This document shows, one piece after another, positions 1-7,735 of a stretch of DNA of 64,000 bases. Each line of letters starts with the position of its first letter. Position 1 is the stretch's first letter. The DNA comes from Cohnella sp. OV330 (GTDB lineage: Bacteria > Bacillota > Bacilli > Paenibacillales > Paenibacillaceae). A program made the translations under genes and the position numbers. The notes below the pieces were generated by a model. That model searched no databases and was not told the origin of the DNA. It saw only the letters and a program-made list of their open reading frames with translations. Location of the stretch: contig NZ_FOKE01000004.1 of NCBI RefSeq assembly GCF_900112065.1, forward strand, positions 310,001-374,000, in the 5' to 3' direction.

Positions 1-157
1 ACAGCTCCGCCTGCCCGCCCAGCTCCTGCAGGTCCGCAAGCACGGCTTGAAGCAGACGAACGCGCCCTTCCGGGAACTCGGGCAGGTCCGTATGCCTAGT
101 GATCATATCGTATTCTGTATATTTGCGGGCCAATTGCGCGATCGGTTTACGTGTCAT
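1..157 (-). CDS. hepS: Heptaprenyl diphosphate synthase component 1 (partial, N-terminus only)
   Basis: The first 52 codons of a minus-strand gene that runs off the left edge of the window. The ATG at 157 has a GGAGG ribosome binding site about 7 bases upstream. The visible start contains a HTDLPEFPEGR-like stretch followed by a leucine-rich helix, as expected for the non-catalytic regulatory subunit of heptaprenyl diphosphate synthase, which makes the menaquinone side chain with HepT. Position next to mtrB, as in the Bacillus mtrB-hepS-menH-hepT order, supports the call. Only the N-terminus is visible, so the identification leans partly on synteny. Confidence 0.6.
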   Translation of the reverse strand, partial: MTRKPIAQLARKYTEYDMITRHTDLPEFPEGRVRLLQAVLADLQELGGQAEL

Positions 158-258
158 GTTCAGCCTCCGGAGTTGCAAAACGCGGGTGTCGTCGCTTTTT
201 CAATTTATTAATTATAACATAACCGTTTGCGCGCCGCATGAGACGCGCAAACCGTTCA

Positions 259-777
259 TTAAAACGCTAAATTTGCGAGCCAGGACCGCCCGGCTGCCGT
301 CCAGCTCAAGCGATATCGGGAAGCCTGCGCCCCTTCGGACTGCGTGGATTCGTTCAGCGCCGCCCAATCCGTGGCCCTGATGTCAGCCGATGCGAGCAGC
401 ACCCTGCGCTCTCCCTCCGGCAAATAGATCCGGATCAGGAGTTGCCTGACATTGTTCACGCGCTCGAACGACGCTCTGGACAGCTCGTAAATGTCCCCTA
501 GCAGCGCTGCGGTGCCGCTTGTACCCGGCGCGACCGCGAGATCCACGCTCAGGATACCGGGCTCCCATCTGACGCGGTTAAGCACGTTCGCGAGCGGCAA
601 AGGATCGATCAGATCGGCGACGCCCTCGTCGACGAGACGTTCGCTGCGTATCGGAACGAAGAGCCCTTCCGCGCCCGATCGAGTGCGGTCAGGACGCGCA
701 GGTTGAATTAGGCTTAGCAGCACGATGATGCAGACGCCGGCCGCAAGCAGCGCGATCCCGCTCCACCAATGACGCAT
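259..777 (-). CDS. Membrane-anchored protein of unknown function
   Basis: A 172-residue protein. The chosen ATG at 777 has a GGGAGGG ribosome binding site 8 bases upstream; an in-frame upstream start at 819 lacks one. Residues about 6-25 form one hydrophobic segment (signal anchor or uncleaved signal), and the rest is soluble and predicted outside the membrane. No recognised domain or catalytic motif is visible. It lies between mtrB and hepS in the same direction and is probably cotranscribed. No function is proposed. Confidence 0.65.
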   Translation of the reverse strand: MRHWWSGIALLAAGVCIIVLLSLIQPARPDRTRSGAEGLFVPIRSERLVDEGVADLIDPLPLANVLNRVRWEPGILSVDLAVAPGTSGTAALLGDIYELSRASFERVNNVRQLLIRIYLPEGERRVLLASADIRATDWAALNESTQSEGAQASRYRLSWTAAGRSWLANLAF

Positions 778-866
778 CGATATCCCTCCCGTGACCGCCC
801 CGGCCTTCGCTCCTTCCATTGTATAAATAAAAAGGGCAGGCTATGCCTGCTCTACGAGACATGCTT

Positions 867-1091
867 TTAATTGTCCGTCTCGACGATTCCGTACTTGGTC
901 AAGACCGTGGCTTTGCCGCGGATCTTGATGGCGGACGTATGATCGGTAAATTGAGCGATCAGCACCTCGCCTTTGTCCAGCTTCTCCGTATGGTGGAATC
1001 GAGTATCCTGTCCGCGCGTCAATCCGATCACGTTGACGCCGCTTTCTTTGGCTTTGACGACGATATAGTCCGCTTGGTTAGGGATTTCCAT
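867..1091 (-). CDS. mtrB: Trp RNA-binding attenuation protein (TRAP)
   Basis: A 74-residue protein, full length for TRAP. In the family, 11 subunits form a ring that binds tryptophan and then wraps (G/U)AG repeats of trp leader RNA, causing attenuation. The tryptophan-binding region [10 protein letters not shown] and the RNA-contacting residues Lys37, Lys56 and Arg58 (KKR) are all present, and [11 protein letters not shown] matches the Bacillus protein. The start ATG has GGAGG 8 bases upstream. The usual partner gene mtrA (folE) is not upstream; tRNA-Pro and an agr-like operon are there instead. The trp operon it would regulate is outside the window. Confidence 0.95.
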   Translation of the reverse strand: MEIPNQADYIVVKAKESGVNVIGLTRGQDTRFHHTEKLDKGEVLIAQFTDHTSAIKIRGKATVLTKYGIVETDN

Positions 1092-1209
1092 ATCCGCTGC
1101 CTCCTTGTCATCTTGTGACGGTTGTCTGCCTCAAAATCAGAACGCCTCTACTAATAAAAACAGCTCCCCGGGTCGAAGCCGCGGGAAGCAGTCTTGTTCA
1201 CGTATGTAA

Positions 1210-1286
1210 TGGTCGGAACGGCGGGATTCGAACCCACGACCTCACCCACCCCAAGGGTGCGCGCTACCAGACTGTGCTACGTCCCG
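1210..1286 (-). tRNA. tRNA-Pro (anticodon GGG)
   Basis: A 77-base cloverleaf on the minus strand. The acceptor arm CGGGACG pairs with CGTTCCG, followed by an encoded ACCA end. The anticodon stem CACCC/GGGTG encloses the loop TTGGGGT, which reads anticodon GGG. The T arm carries GGTTCGAATCC. The GGG anticodon reads CCC/CCU proline codons, consistent with a GC-rich genome. Confidence 0.95.
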
Positions 1287-1386
1287 GAATAATAGCGAAC
1301 GTATGTGATTATAGCATGGTCTACGTTTCGCTTGCAAGCTTAACTAGATCGTTCGAATAAATATTTGGAGTGGCTGATCCCAGGTA

Positions 1387-1415
1387 GCCGACGGCGATCC
1401 AGCAGTGCCGTCGGC
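1387..1415 (-). terminator. Hairpin after the agr-like operon, possible terminator
   Basis: A perfect 9-base stem GCCGACGGC/GCCGTCGGC lies just after the LytTR gene stop codon. No U-tract follows it on the minus strand, so it may be an RNA 3'-end stabiliser rather than an intrinsic terminator. Confidence 0.4.
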
Positions 1416-1423
1416 CATTCCTC

Positions 1424-1804
1424 TTAAGCTTTGGAAGGCTTGAGATTCAATCTGTAAACAGGCGCCTCGGAACCTTCCCGAAGGAAAGCGACCAAGTCTT
1501 TGTGGTGGGCCCTGGACACCGGCGCGCTGATGCCGCCTTCAAAAAACACGCGCCCGAGATCTCCGTCGTACCGCTGGATTTTATCCGTCTGCACCAAATA
1601 GCCGCGTTCGACTTTTCGGAAGCCCTCGCCGGACAAATAGCGGTCGAATTCTTCAAGGGAGCTGAGATGGCTGAAGACGCCGTACGATGTCTGAAACTTG
1701 ATAACTCCGTTCTCGATGAACTGGAACAGCACATCTTCGAGCGGAATCTCGATCACTTCAACCTCTTTGCCGCGGCGAATGGAAACCGGAATCAATTTGC
1801 TCAT
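1424..1804 (-). CDS. Stand-alone LytTR DNA-binding regulator (no receiver domain)
   Basis: A 126-residue protein that is essentially only a LytTR domain. It contains the family pattern of an N-terminal strand (VSIRRGKEVEVIEI), an acidic patch (PLEDVLFQFIENG), a middle SSLEEFDRYL helix and the FRKVERGYLVQTDKI core typical of LytTR DNA binding. The CheY-like receiver with its phosphorylatable aspartate, found in AgrA, is absent. The ATG at 1804 overlaps the agrD stop codon (ATGA), so translation is coupled to the peptide gene. A longer open frame upstream, starting with GTG at 1933, merely overlaps agrD. The likely role is transcriptional output of the agr-like system, possibly autoregulation. 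How it is activated cannot be read from the sequence. Confidence 0.85.
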   Translation of the reverse strand: MSKLIPVSIRRGKEVEVIEIPLEDVLFQFIENGVIKFQTSYGVFSHLSSLEEFDRYLSGEGFRKVERGYLVQTDKIQRYDGDLGRVFFEGGISAPVSRAHHKDLVAFLREGSEAPVYRLNLKPSKA

Positions 1805-1923
1805 CTGCGGAGCTCCTTCGGCATTGTAGGTTTGTTCAGGAATACGTAGCAGCCCGTAAATGCGAACAAGGAAGCGACAGCTACCAGCAGGGAACCTACC
1901 ACACTGTATGCGCGTTTTTTCAT
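1801..1923 (-). CDS. agrD: AgrD-type cyclic lactone autoinducer peptide precursor
   Basis: A 40-residue precursor. A GGAGG ribosome binding site precedes the ATG at 1923. Layout: a basic start MKKR, an amphipathic/hydrophobic leader (residues about 6-22), Cys25 in TGCYVFL, then the charged C-terminal tail NKPTMPKELRR. The tail matches the PKEL recognition motif of staphylococcal AgrD (VPKEL). By analogy, AgrB would cut after Leu29 and close a five-residue thiolactone ring Cys25-Leu29. Both ends overlap neighbours by ATGA junctions (agrB upstream, LytTR gene downstream). The cleavage site is inferred. Confidence 0.85.
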   Translation of the reverse strand: MKKRAYSVVGSLLVAVASLFAFTGCYVFLNKPTMPKELRR

Positions 1924-2450
1924 TTTTCTTCACCTCCTTCCTTAAATGGCAGCAGAAGCGTCTGAACCGCGAAGGTCAAAGCGAGCAGATCGGATCGAAT
2001 CCACAGATTCGAAACGACGATCGCGAGCCCGATCGCCTTGAGGATCGGATAGTGTCTCGGCTTGATCCATGCGTATTTGTCGAAGTTGGAAGGCGCGAAA
2101 ATCGCGACCATCGCGAAGGCAAAAATCGTCAGCCCGAGCGACCATGCATTCGAGAGGTGGATATGGGGAATCAACGTCAAAACGATCGTGGAACCGACGA
2201 TACAGCCGACGTTCGAGTGCAGGTGATATCCTCCCGTCGCGAGACGGAGAATCGCAAAAGATACGATCACGGCCAAGGTAGCCGCCGGCTCGCCGGTCAC
2301 CAGGCCCAATACAAGCGTGACCGTCGCGATGAGCACCGTATTGACGATGATCTTGAGCGCGTATTCGATGACGTCCGCCGAAGGCGCCTGTACGCCCGCT
2401 TCGGTCATCCTGTAGTTGAGGCCTTCCGAGTATTTACGCAGCATCCTCAT
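1920..2450 (-). CDS. agrB: AgrB-type cysteine protease, autoinducer processing
   Basis: A 176-residue integral membrane endopeptidase that, in the family, removes the AgrD C-terminus and forms the thiolactone. The catalytic pair His76 (in GGYHLHS) and Cys83 (in NVGCIVGS) has the same 7-residue spacing as His77/Cys84 of Staphylococcus AgrB. About four to six hydrophobic segments are visible. The start overlaps the end of the upstream sensor gene by 17 bases, and its TGA overlaps the agrD ATG. Confidence 0.93.
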   Translation of the reverse strand: MRMLRKYSEGLNYRMTEAGVQAPSADVIEYALKIIVNTVLIATVTLVLGLVTGEPAATLAVIVSFAILRLATGGYHLHSNVGCIVGSTIVLTLIPHIHLSNAWSLGLTIFAFAMVAIFAPSNFDKYAWIKPRHYPILKAIGLAIVVSNLWIRSDLLALTFAVQTLLLPFKEGGEEK

Positions 2451-3102
2451 TGTCCTTCCTTAAGGCGATATAAAGAAACGGCGGCAAAGTCAATATAAAT
2501 ACGAGACTCGCGTAAACGACGTAATCTTCGAATTCATTGCGGAAGACGTAGGCCAGCACCATAAACGCGACGATCGCCGAAATAATGACGGCAATCAGCG
2601 TCGCATTGGTCCCTTTGAACTCCAGATCGTGTCTGCGCGAGGTCGGCACGAAGTCGAATCCCCAATTGAATCGCTTGATGATGCGGGCGACGACGAACAT
2701 CAGGATGAACGTAAGCAGCTGCGCCGATACGCTGATCGCCTCGTCGTCCTTGATCGTCTCGACGGAGATGGAGTTGTACTGCCCCAATGCGAGGATCGTG
2801 ACGCCTTGGACGACGATAAGCAGCGAAAGGCCTGCGAAATTCATAATGATCGAATAGAAAATCGGGACTCGAAAAAGAATCCATAAAATGATGACGTAGA
2901 GAAAGAATTGTATATAAGTCGAAAGGTTTACGGTCTCCGGATTCAATCTCGTAAAGTAGGAAACCTGGCTCATCATGAACGCAACGATGGATACGGTGAT
3001 GAAGGCCCTCCTGTTGAGTCGGAAGCGAAAAAGGGAAAACATGACCAGGAAAACGCCGAAGCATTCGATGGCGGCTCCTACTATGAATGGTACATAATGC
3101 AT
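2434..3102 (-). CDS. AgrC-like membrane sensor lacking a histidine kinase domain
   Basis: A 222-residue polytopic membrane protein with about 6-7 hydrophobic segments, ending with a short charged tail (RKDNEDAA). The length and topology resemble the N-terminal sensor half of AgrC-type kinases, but there is no H-box, N-box or GHKL ATPase region, and the reading frame closes before agrB. The start at 3102 was chosen because an AAGGGG ribosome binding site precedes it; an upstream in-frame ATG at 3150 has none and falls within promoter-like sequence. As first gene of the sensor-agrB-agrD-LytTR operon, it probably senses the processed peptide or restrains the LytTR protein. That role is inferred from context only. 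Confidence 0.75.
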   Translation of the reverse strand: MHYVPFIVGAAIECFGVFLVMFSLFRFRLNRRAFITVSIVAFMMSQVSYFTRLNPETVNLSTYIQFFLYVIILWILFRVPIFYSIIMNFAGLSLLIVVQGVTILALGQYNSISVETIKDDEAISVSAQLLTFILMFVVARIIKRFNWGFDFVPTSRRHDLEFKGTNATLIAVIISAIVAFMVLAYVFRNEFEDYVVYASLVFILTLPPFLYIALRKDNEDAA

Positions 3103-3119
3103 TGGCTTTGAGCCCCTTT

Positions 3120-3216
3120 TATCTAAAATACTATAAAACGATAAAATCATCCACTGTTGGAAGATATTATTTTACAAAATCCACCTGAATACCTATTCTG
3201 ATAAAATACTAACATT
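3120..3216 (-). promoter_or_regulatory. AT-rich upstream region of the agr-like operon with repeated motif
   Basis: An AT-rich stretch in an otherwise GC-rich window. The 10-mer TAGTATTTTA occurs twice on the minus strand (3202-3211 and 3124-3133). A single LytTR-like half-site, AATGTTAGT, lies at 3208-3216 (8 of 9 positions of the AgrA half-site consensus). No second well-spaced half-site is clear, so binding by the operon's LytTR protein is only a possibility. Confidence 0.4.
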
Positions 3217-3285
3217 CGTGTCGATGCGTGTAAATCGCTTTATCGCAAAATATGGGCCGGCCCGCGAGGATCGCGAACGAATAGA

Positions 3286-3324
3286 AAAAGCCATCTTCGC
3301 CCTTGATACAGGCTAAGATGGCTT
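3286..3324 (-). terminator. Intrinsic terminator of hbs
   Basis: Minus-strand RNA would form a stem AAGCCATCTT/AAGATGGCTT followed by TTTTTCT, a classical Rho-independent terminator downstream of hbs. It separates hbs from the agr-like operon. Confidence 0.85.
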
Positions 3325-3383
3325 CCCGTGCGCAGCGTACCCGGCACGCGGTATGTAGCGCTAGCGCCAACGCTTAGGTCTTA

Positions 3384-3656
3384 TTATTTAATTCCGTCCT
3401 TGAGCGCCTTCCCCGGCTTGAACGCGGGGATCTTGCCTGCCGGAATCTCGATCTCGTCGCCGGTCTGCGGGTTCCGGCCTTTGCGGGCGGAGCGTTCGCG
3501 AACCTCGAAGTTGCCGAAGCCGACGAGCTGTACTTTATCGCCGGATTGGAGCGCTTCGGAGATGACGTCGAAAACGGCGTCAACCGCGGATGTCGCGTCC
3601 TTCTTGGAAAGGTCGGCAAGCTCGGAAACCTTCGCGATCAGTTCGGTCTTGTTCAA
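3384..3656 (-). CDS. hbs: DNA-binding protein HU
   Basis: A 90-residue histone-like protein. It starts [10 protein letters not shown] and contains the family signature [20 protein letters not shown], the DNA-wrapping beta arm, with the intercalating proline arm [16 protein letters not shown] at the end. The start is TTG at 3656, with GGGAGG 8 bases upstream; an ATG within GAATGCAT is out of frame. HU bends and compacts DNA as a dimer. In Bacillus it lies directly after spoIVA; here a sugar ABC transporter separates the two. Confidence 0.97.
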   Translation of the reverse strand: MNKTELIAKVSELADLSKKDATSAVDAVFDVISEALQSGDKVQLVGFGNFEVRERSARKGRNPQTGDEIEIPAGKIPAFKPGKALKDGIK

Positions 3657-3714
3657 TGCATTCACCTCCCATACGGACAACTGGCGTAGTATCTGTTTAT
3701 CCGTTTCAACGAAA

Positions 3715-3744
3715 ATTATACACATGAAAACGGCGGCGCCGCAA
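3715..3744 (-). promoter_or_regulatory. Sigma-A promoter of hbs
   Basis: On the minus strand, TTGCGG, an 18-base spacer and TATAAT with an upstream TG (TGTGTATAAT). It lies 59 bases before the hbs TTG start. Tandem copies of GCAAGCGG lie just upstream. Confidence 0.7.
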
Positions 3745-3769
3745 GCGGCAAGCGGCAAGCGCGTTATTT

Positions 3770-4756
3770 TCACGCCCTGCGACGGCTCAAATGCACGAAC
3801 GTGACGGTCAACGCCAGCACGAGGACGGCCCCTTTGATAATATCCGTCGTGTAATATTGAACGTGCAGCATCGTCAATCCGTTGATCAGGATGCCCGTCA
3901 GGACAGCCCCTACGAAAGTCCCGATAATGTTCGGACGGCCGGCGCCGAAAACGGAGTAGCCGACGAAGACGGCCGCGACGGCATCCATCAGCATCGGCGC
4001 GCCGGCGTCGATCTGGCCGGACCCGACGCGCGCGGTGTACAGGATGCCGCCGATGGCGGCGAAGACGCCCGAAGCGACGTAAGCCCATGCGCGGACGCGA
4101 CGAACCCGGACGCCGGACAGACGCGCAGCCTCCTCGTTGCCGCCTGTCATCGTCGTCTGGCGGCCGAAGCGCGTGTATTTAAGAAACACATGCGCGCCGA
4201 TAACCGCCAGGATCATTAAAATGACCGGGAAGGGAACGCCGAACAGCTTGCCTTGGCCGATCCAAAGAAAGTCGGGGTTCATGACGCCAGGCGCCTTGGT
4301 GCCGTCCTGGAACTGCATGTTGTTATAGATCGAATACCCCTTCGTGTAGGTCTTGTGAATGCCGCTCACGATGTACATGACCGCCAAGGTAGCCAATAGG
4401 TCGGGAATCCGGACCTTGACGATCAGAAAGGCGTTAAGCAGGCCTACGACGGCTCCGATGATCAGGGGCACGATGAGCACGACCGCCAGCGGCAGCTCGT
4501 ACCAGATCATCATCGTGGCCGTGGCGACCGTCGTCAGCGATACCGTCGACCCGACGGACAGATCGAAGCCGTCGACCGTCAGCGAGATGGTCACCCCGAT
4601 CGCCACGAAGGTGAGAATCGAGATCGAACGCAAAATGTCAACGAGATTTGAATAAGTGAAAAAGTACTCGTTGCGCAGCGAAAAAAACAAGATGACGAGC
4701 CCGATAAAAATAAGCGCGCCGTATTTGTACGAAAATTGCAACAGCCGGTTGTTCAC
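3770..4756 (-). CDS. Sugar ABC transporter permease (RbsC-like, CUT2 family)
   Basis: A 328-residue polytopic permease with about 8-10 hydrophobic segments. It carries the CUT2 permease signature region ([12 protein letters not shown] and [16 protein letters not shown], the cytoplasmic coupling loop to the ATPase). GTG at 4756 is the start, with AAGGAGG 7 bases upstream; its GTGA overlaps the ATPase stop codon. It is the last gene of a binding protein-ATPase-permease operon. The substrate is probably a monosaccharide, but it cannot be specified from sequence alone. Confidence 0.9.
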   Translation of the reverse strand: MNNRLLQFSYKYGALIFIGLVILFFSLRNEYFFTYSNLVDILRSISILTFVAIGVTISLTVDGFDLSVGSTVSLTTVATATMMIWYELPLAVVLIVPLIIGAVVGLLNAFLIVKVRIPDLLATLAVMYIVSGIHKTYTKGYSIYNNMQFQDGTKAPGVMNPDFLWIGQGKLFGVPFPVILMILAVIGAHVFLKYTRFGRQTTMTGGNEEAARLSGVRVRRVRAWAYVASGVFAAIGGILYTARVGSGQIDAGAPMLMDAVAAVFVGYSVFGAGRPNIIGTFVGAVLTGILINGLTMLHVQYYTTDIIKGAVLVLALTVTFVHLSRRRA

Positions 4757-6270
4757 GACAGATCCTCCTTGCCTGCGCTCGCGTAATAAAGAAGCTCTTC
4801 CATGGTGACGCTGCCGCGGGCGAACTCCTTGACGATCGCGCCGTCGCACATCACGAGGATGCGGTCCGCGAGCCCCAGCGCCTCGGCGAATTCGCAGGTC
4901 AAGTACAGGACGCCCTTGCCTGCCGCTGCCAGCTCGCCGATGATGCGGAAAATGTCGCGCTTCGCGCCGACGTCCACGCCTTTGGTCGGCTCGTCGAACA
5001 TAAATACTTCCGCGTCTGTCGCCATCCATTTGCCGATCGCGACCTTCTGCTGGTTGCCGCCGCTTAAATAGCCGACGAGCTGGCCGGTCGAGGCCGTACG
5101 GATGCCAAGCTGGCCGACCATGCCTTCGGCGTGCTTGCGCTCCGACAGCCTGGAGAGAAAGCCGAGGGCGCCGCTCAGCTGCTTCAAAATCGGCAAACTC
5201 AGATTATGGAGGACCGAAGAACCGACTAGAATGCCTTCCTTGCGCCGCTCTTCCGGCACGAGCGCGATTCCGGCACGGACGGCGTCAGCCGGCGATGCGG
5301 CTCTCACCTTCTTGCCGGCGATTTTAACCTTGCCCCGGTCTGCCGGATCCGCTCCGAACAGCAGCCTCGACAGCTCCGTCTTGCCTGCGCCGACGAGGCC
5401 GACGACCGCGACGATCTCGCCGCGGCGAACGGTGAGGTTCACGCCCCGGACACGATGGCCGGCCGCGACGTCCTCGACCTCGAACAGCGTCTCGCCGATC
5501 GGCACGGTCGCTTTCGGATATTCCTCCTCGAAGCTGCGTCCGAGCATCGCTCGAACGATGTCGCCCGATTCCACCGCCGATGCCGGCTCGGACAGCACGA
5601 CCTTGCCGTCGCGCATAACGGTAATCCGGTCGCTGACCTGCTTAACCTCGGGCAGCCGATGCGAAATAAATACGATGCCGATGCCTTGTTTTTTCAGTTC
5701 GTCCATGATGCCGAATAGCCGGTCCGCTTCTTCAAGGCTAAGCGGGGCCGTAGGCTCGTCGAGAATGACGAATTTGGCCTCCTGCACGAGGAGCCTGGCG
5801 ATCAGCACGATCTGCTTTTCCGCCAGCGTAAGCTCGTCCGCCCTGCGCTTGACCGGGATACGCGATCCGATCCGGGCGAGCACCGCTTCCGCCTCCCGGC
5901 CGATGGCGCCCCAGTTCATCCACATCGGTCCCTTGCCTGCCGCGATCCGGTCGAGCATCATGTTTTCCGCCACGGTGAGATGCGGCACCAAGGAGGTGTC
6001 GACCTCTTGGTATACGCAGTGAATGCCTTCCGCCTTGGCGTCGGCAGGCGACGCAATCGACAGCTTCCGGTCTCCGACCTGGATCGTGCCGCCGTCCGCG
6101 GCGTAAGCGCCGGACAATATTTTCATCAGCGTGCTTTTGCCGGCGCCGTTCGCGCCGAGCAGGGCATGCACTTCCCCCGGACGCAGCGTAAAATCGACGC
6201 CATCGAGCGCGCTTACGCCGGCGAACGATTTCGATATGTTTTTCATCGCGAGCGCTAAGGCGTCGCTCAT
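4753..6270 (-). CDS. Sugar ABC transporter ATP-binding protein (RbsA-like, tandem domains)
   Basis: A 505-residue protein with two ABC domains, as in RbsA/MglA. The first has Walker A GANGAGKST near residue 41; the second has GLVGAGKTE near residue 293, the degenerate form usual for the C-terminal domain of this family. LSGGNQQK and DEPTKGVD signatures are present in the C-terminal half, and LTLAEKQ replaces the canonical signature in the N-terminal half, also typical. The ATG at 6270 follows GGAGGAG. It powers uptake through the adjacent permease. Confidence 0.93.
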   Translation of the reverse strand: MSDALALAMKNISKSFAGVSALDGVDFTLRPGEVHALLGANGAGKSTLMKILSGAYAADGGTIQVGDRKLSIASPADAKAEGIHCVYQEVDTSLVPHLTVAENMMLDRIAAGKGPMWMNWGAIGREAEAVLARIGSRIPVKRRADELTLAEKQIVLIARLLVQEAKFVILDEPTAPLSLEEADRLFGIMDELKKQGIGIVFISHRLPEVKQVSDRITVMRDGKVVLSEPASAVESGDIVRAMLGRSFEEEYPKATVPIGETLFEVEDVAAGHRVRGVNLTVRRGEIVAVVGLVGAGKTELSRLLFGADPADRGKVKIAGKKVRAASPADAVRAGIALVPEERRKEGILVGSSVLHNLSLPILKQLSGALGFLSRLSERKHAEGMVGQLGIRTASTGQLVGYLSGGNQQKVAIGKWMATDAEVFMFDEPTKGVDVGAKRDIFRIIGELAAAGKGVLYLTCEFAEALGLADRILVMCDGAIVKEFARGSVTMEELLYYASAGKEDLS

Positions 6271-6311
6271 TTCCGCTCCTCCTTTCGATATATCTCTCCG
6301 ATCGCAATACA

Positions 6312-6341
6312 GGACGGCGCGGTCAGAATCCCGCGCCGTCC
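6312..6341 (-). other. Intercistronic hairpin between binding protein and ATPase genes
   Basis: A perfect 11-base stem GGACGGCGCGG/CCGCGCCGTCC with no U-tract. In transporter operons such hairpins often protect the upstream binding-protein message and lower downstream expression; that role is inferred. Confidence 0.6.
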
Positions 6342-6357
6342 TCGTGCCTACCCTATT

Positions 6358-7506
6358 TTACTTGGCGCCGACGGATTGCTCAAGCGCCTTGAGGTAATCC
6401 GTGTTGCCGGTGTCGCTCGCGCCCCATCCGTCCACGTATTGGGACAGATCGGCGGTCGTTACTTTCTTGTCCGTCGGCAGCGCGTCGCGGCTCACGTATA
6501 CGGAGTCGAGCTGAACCGTCGGAGGCGTTTCGTCGCCGTGCAGCTTTTGGTACAGGTAACGGACTTGGACTTGACCGATCGATGCCGGATCGACGGCCGC
6601 GGAAGCGACCCAAGGGCTCGCCGGATCTTGAATCAGCGCGAGGTCTTCGTCGCTCAGGTCGATGCCGTAAATCTTGATCTCGTCGCGACCGGCTTGCTTG
6701 ACCGCATTGGCCGCGCCTTTGGCGAATTCGTCCCAAGCCGCCCAGATGGCGGTGATGCTGCCCTTTTCCGGATATTGCTTGAGGATCGCTTCGGTCTTCG
6801 TCTGCGCGTCGAGCTGCGCGCCGTCCGCGGTGCCGAACGCCGCGATTTCTTTAATGTCCGGGTTAGCGTCCAAGAATGCCTTGTAGGCGATCTGGCGGGA
6901 CTCCATCGGCGGGAAGCCGGCAACCCAAATCTTGACGATGCTGCCTTTGCCGCCCGAATCCTTCGAGAGCGCCGCGAGCGTCTGCTCGGCCATCTTCTGG
7001 TCGTTCTGCGCGATGCTCGTGACGCCGGCGTTGGTCAGACCCGAGTCGAACGCCACGACCGGGATGCCGGCCGCGATCGCCTTGTCCACGCCCGCGGTCA
7101 GCGCGCCTGCGTCGCCGTGGTCGAGCAGGATGCCGTCGTACTTCTGGGTGACGGCTGCGTCAAGGTTCGTCGCCATGACGTCGAGCTTGTTGTCGGAAGG
7201 AATGACGGTCAACTGGCCGCCGAACTTCTCGACTTGCTTTTTGACGCCGTCGACGTACTGGGCGGAAAACGTGCCCGTGTTGAGGCGCATGATCAGCGCG
7301 ATCTTCTTGCCCTTAAGCGCATCAGCGTCTCCGCCGGCGTCGGATGCGGAAGGCGATGCCGACCCGGATGCCGAAGCGGACGGCGATACCGATGGCGAGC
7401 CGCTGGATGCGGCATTGTTATTGTTTTTGTTGCCGCAAGCGGCCAGGAGCAGAACAAGCGCCATCGTCAGCGCGAGCCAGGTCCCAAAACGAAATTGCTT
7501 TTTCAC
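6358..7506 (-). CDS. Sugar ABC transporter substrate-binding lipoprotein
   Basis: A 382-residue periplasmic-binding-protein-like (type 1 fold) lipoprotein. The N-terminus MKKQFRFGTW is followed by a hydrophobic stretch and the lipobox LLAACG, then an Asn/Ser/Pro-rich linker before the mature domain (GKKIALIMRLNTGTF onwards). GTG at 7506 is the start, with GGGAGG upstream. It is the first gene of the CUT2 operon and captures the substrate outside the cell. The linker region is low-complexity (PSASASGSASPSA). Confidence 0.9.
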   Translation of the reverse strand: MKKQFRFGTWLALTMALVLLLAACGNKNNNNAASSGSPSVSPSASASGSASPSASDAGGDADALKGKKIALIMRLNTGTFSAQYVDGVKKQVEKFGGQLTVIPSDNKLDVMATNLDAAVTQKYDGILLDHGDAGALTAGVDKAIAAGIPVVAFDSGLTNAGVTSIAQNDQKMAEQTLAALSKDSGGKGSIVKIWVAGFPPMESRQIAYKAFLDANPDIKEIAAFGTADGAQLDAQTKTEAILKQYPEKGSITAIWAAWDEFAKGAANAVKQAGRDEIKIYGIDLSDEDLALIQDPASPWVASAAVDPASIGQVQVRYLYQKLHGDETPPTVQLDSVYVSRDALPTDKKVTTADLSQYVDGWGASDTGNTDYLKALEQSVGAK

Positions 7507-7546
7507 TAGAATGGCCTCCCTAATCTATTAAATCATTCTGTAAATA

Positions 7547-7575
7547 AATATAATCATTATTTCCAAGTATGTCAA
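7547..7575 (-). promoter_or_regulatory. Sigma-A promoter of the sugar ABC operon
   Basis: Minus strand: a perfect TTGACA, a 17-base spacer and TATATT, about 40 bases before the binding-protein GTG start. No clear catabolite repression site was recognised. Confidence 0.8.
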
Positions 7576-7694
7576 TGGGTTTTTGTGATTATAAAACTTT
7601 CAGCAGGCATACACAAGAATCTATTTTAGGCGAACGATGTCGATATAACAAGAATAAAATAAGAACCTGTCGTCCCCCTCCGGCCCCGCAACGC

Positions 7695-7732
7695 AAAAAA
7701 GCCCGCGCGCCTTATACGGCGGGCGGGCTTTG
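7695..7732 (-). terminator. Intrinsic terminator of spoIVA
   Basis: Minus-strand stem GCCCGCCCGCC/GGCGCGCGGGC with a GTATAA loop followed by TTTTTTG, immediately downstream of the spoIVA stop codon. Confidence 0.88.
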
Positions 7733-7735
7733 CAT

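Noticed and set aside
1424-1933. LytTR protein read from GTG at 1933 as 169 residues
   Set aside because: The first 43 codons duplicate the agrD region in another frame; the ATG at 1804 is better.
3384-4088. hbs extended as a 234-residue protein from an upstream start
   Set aside because: The extension overlaps the permease gene in another frame; the TTG at 3656 with its ribosome binding site gives a normal HU length.
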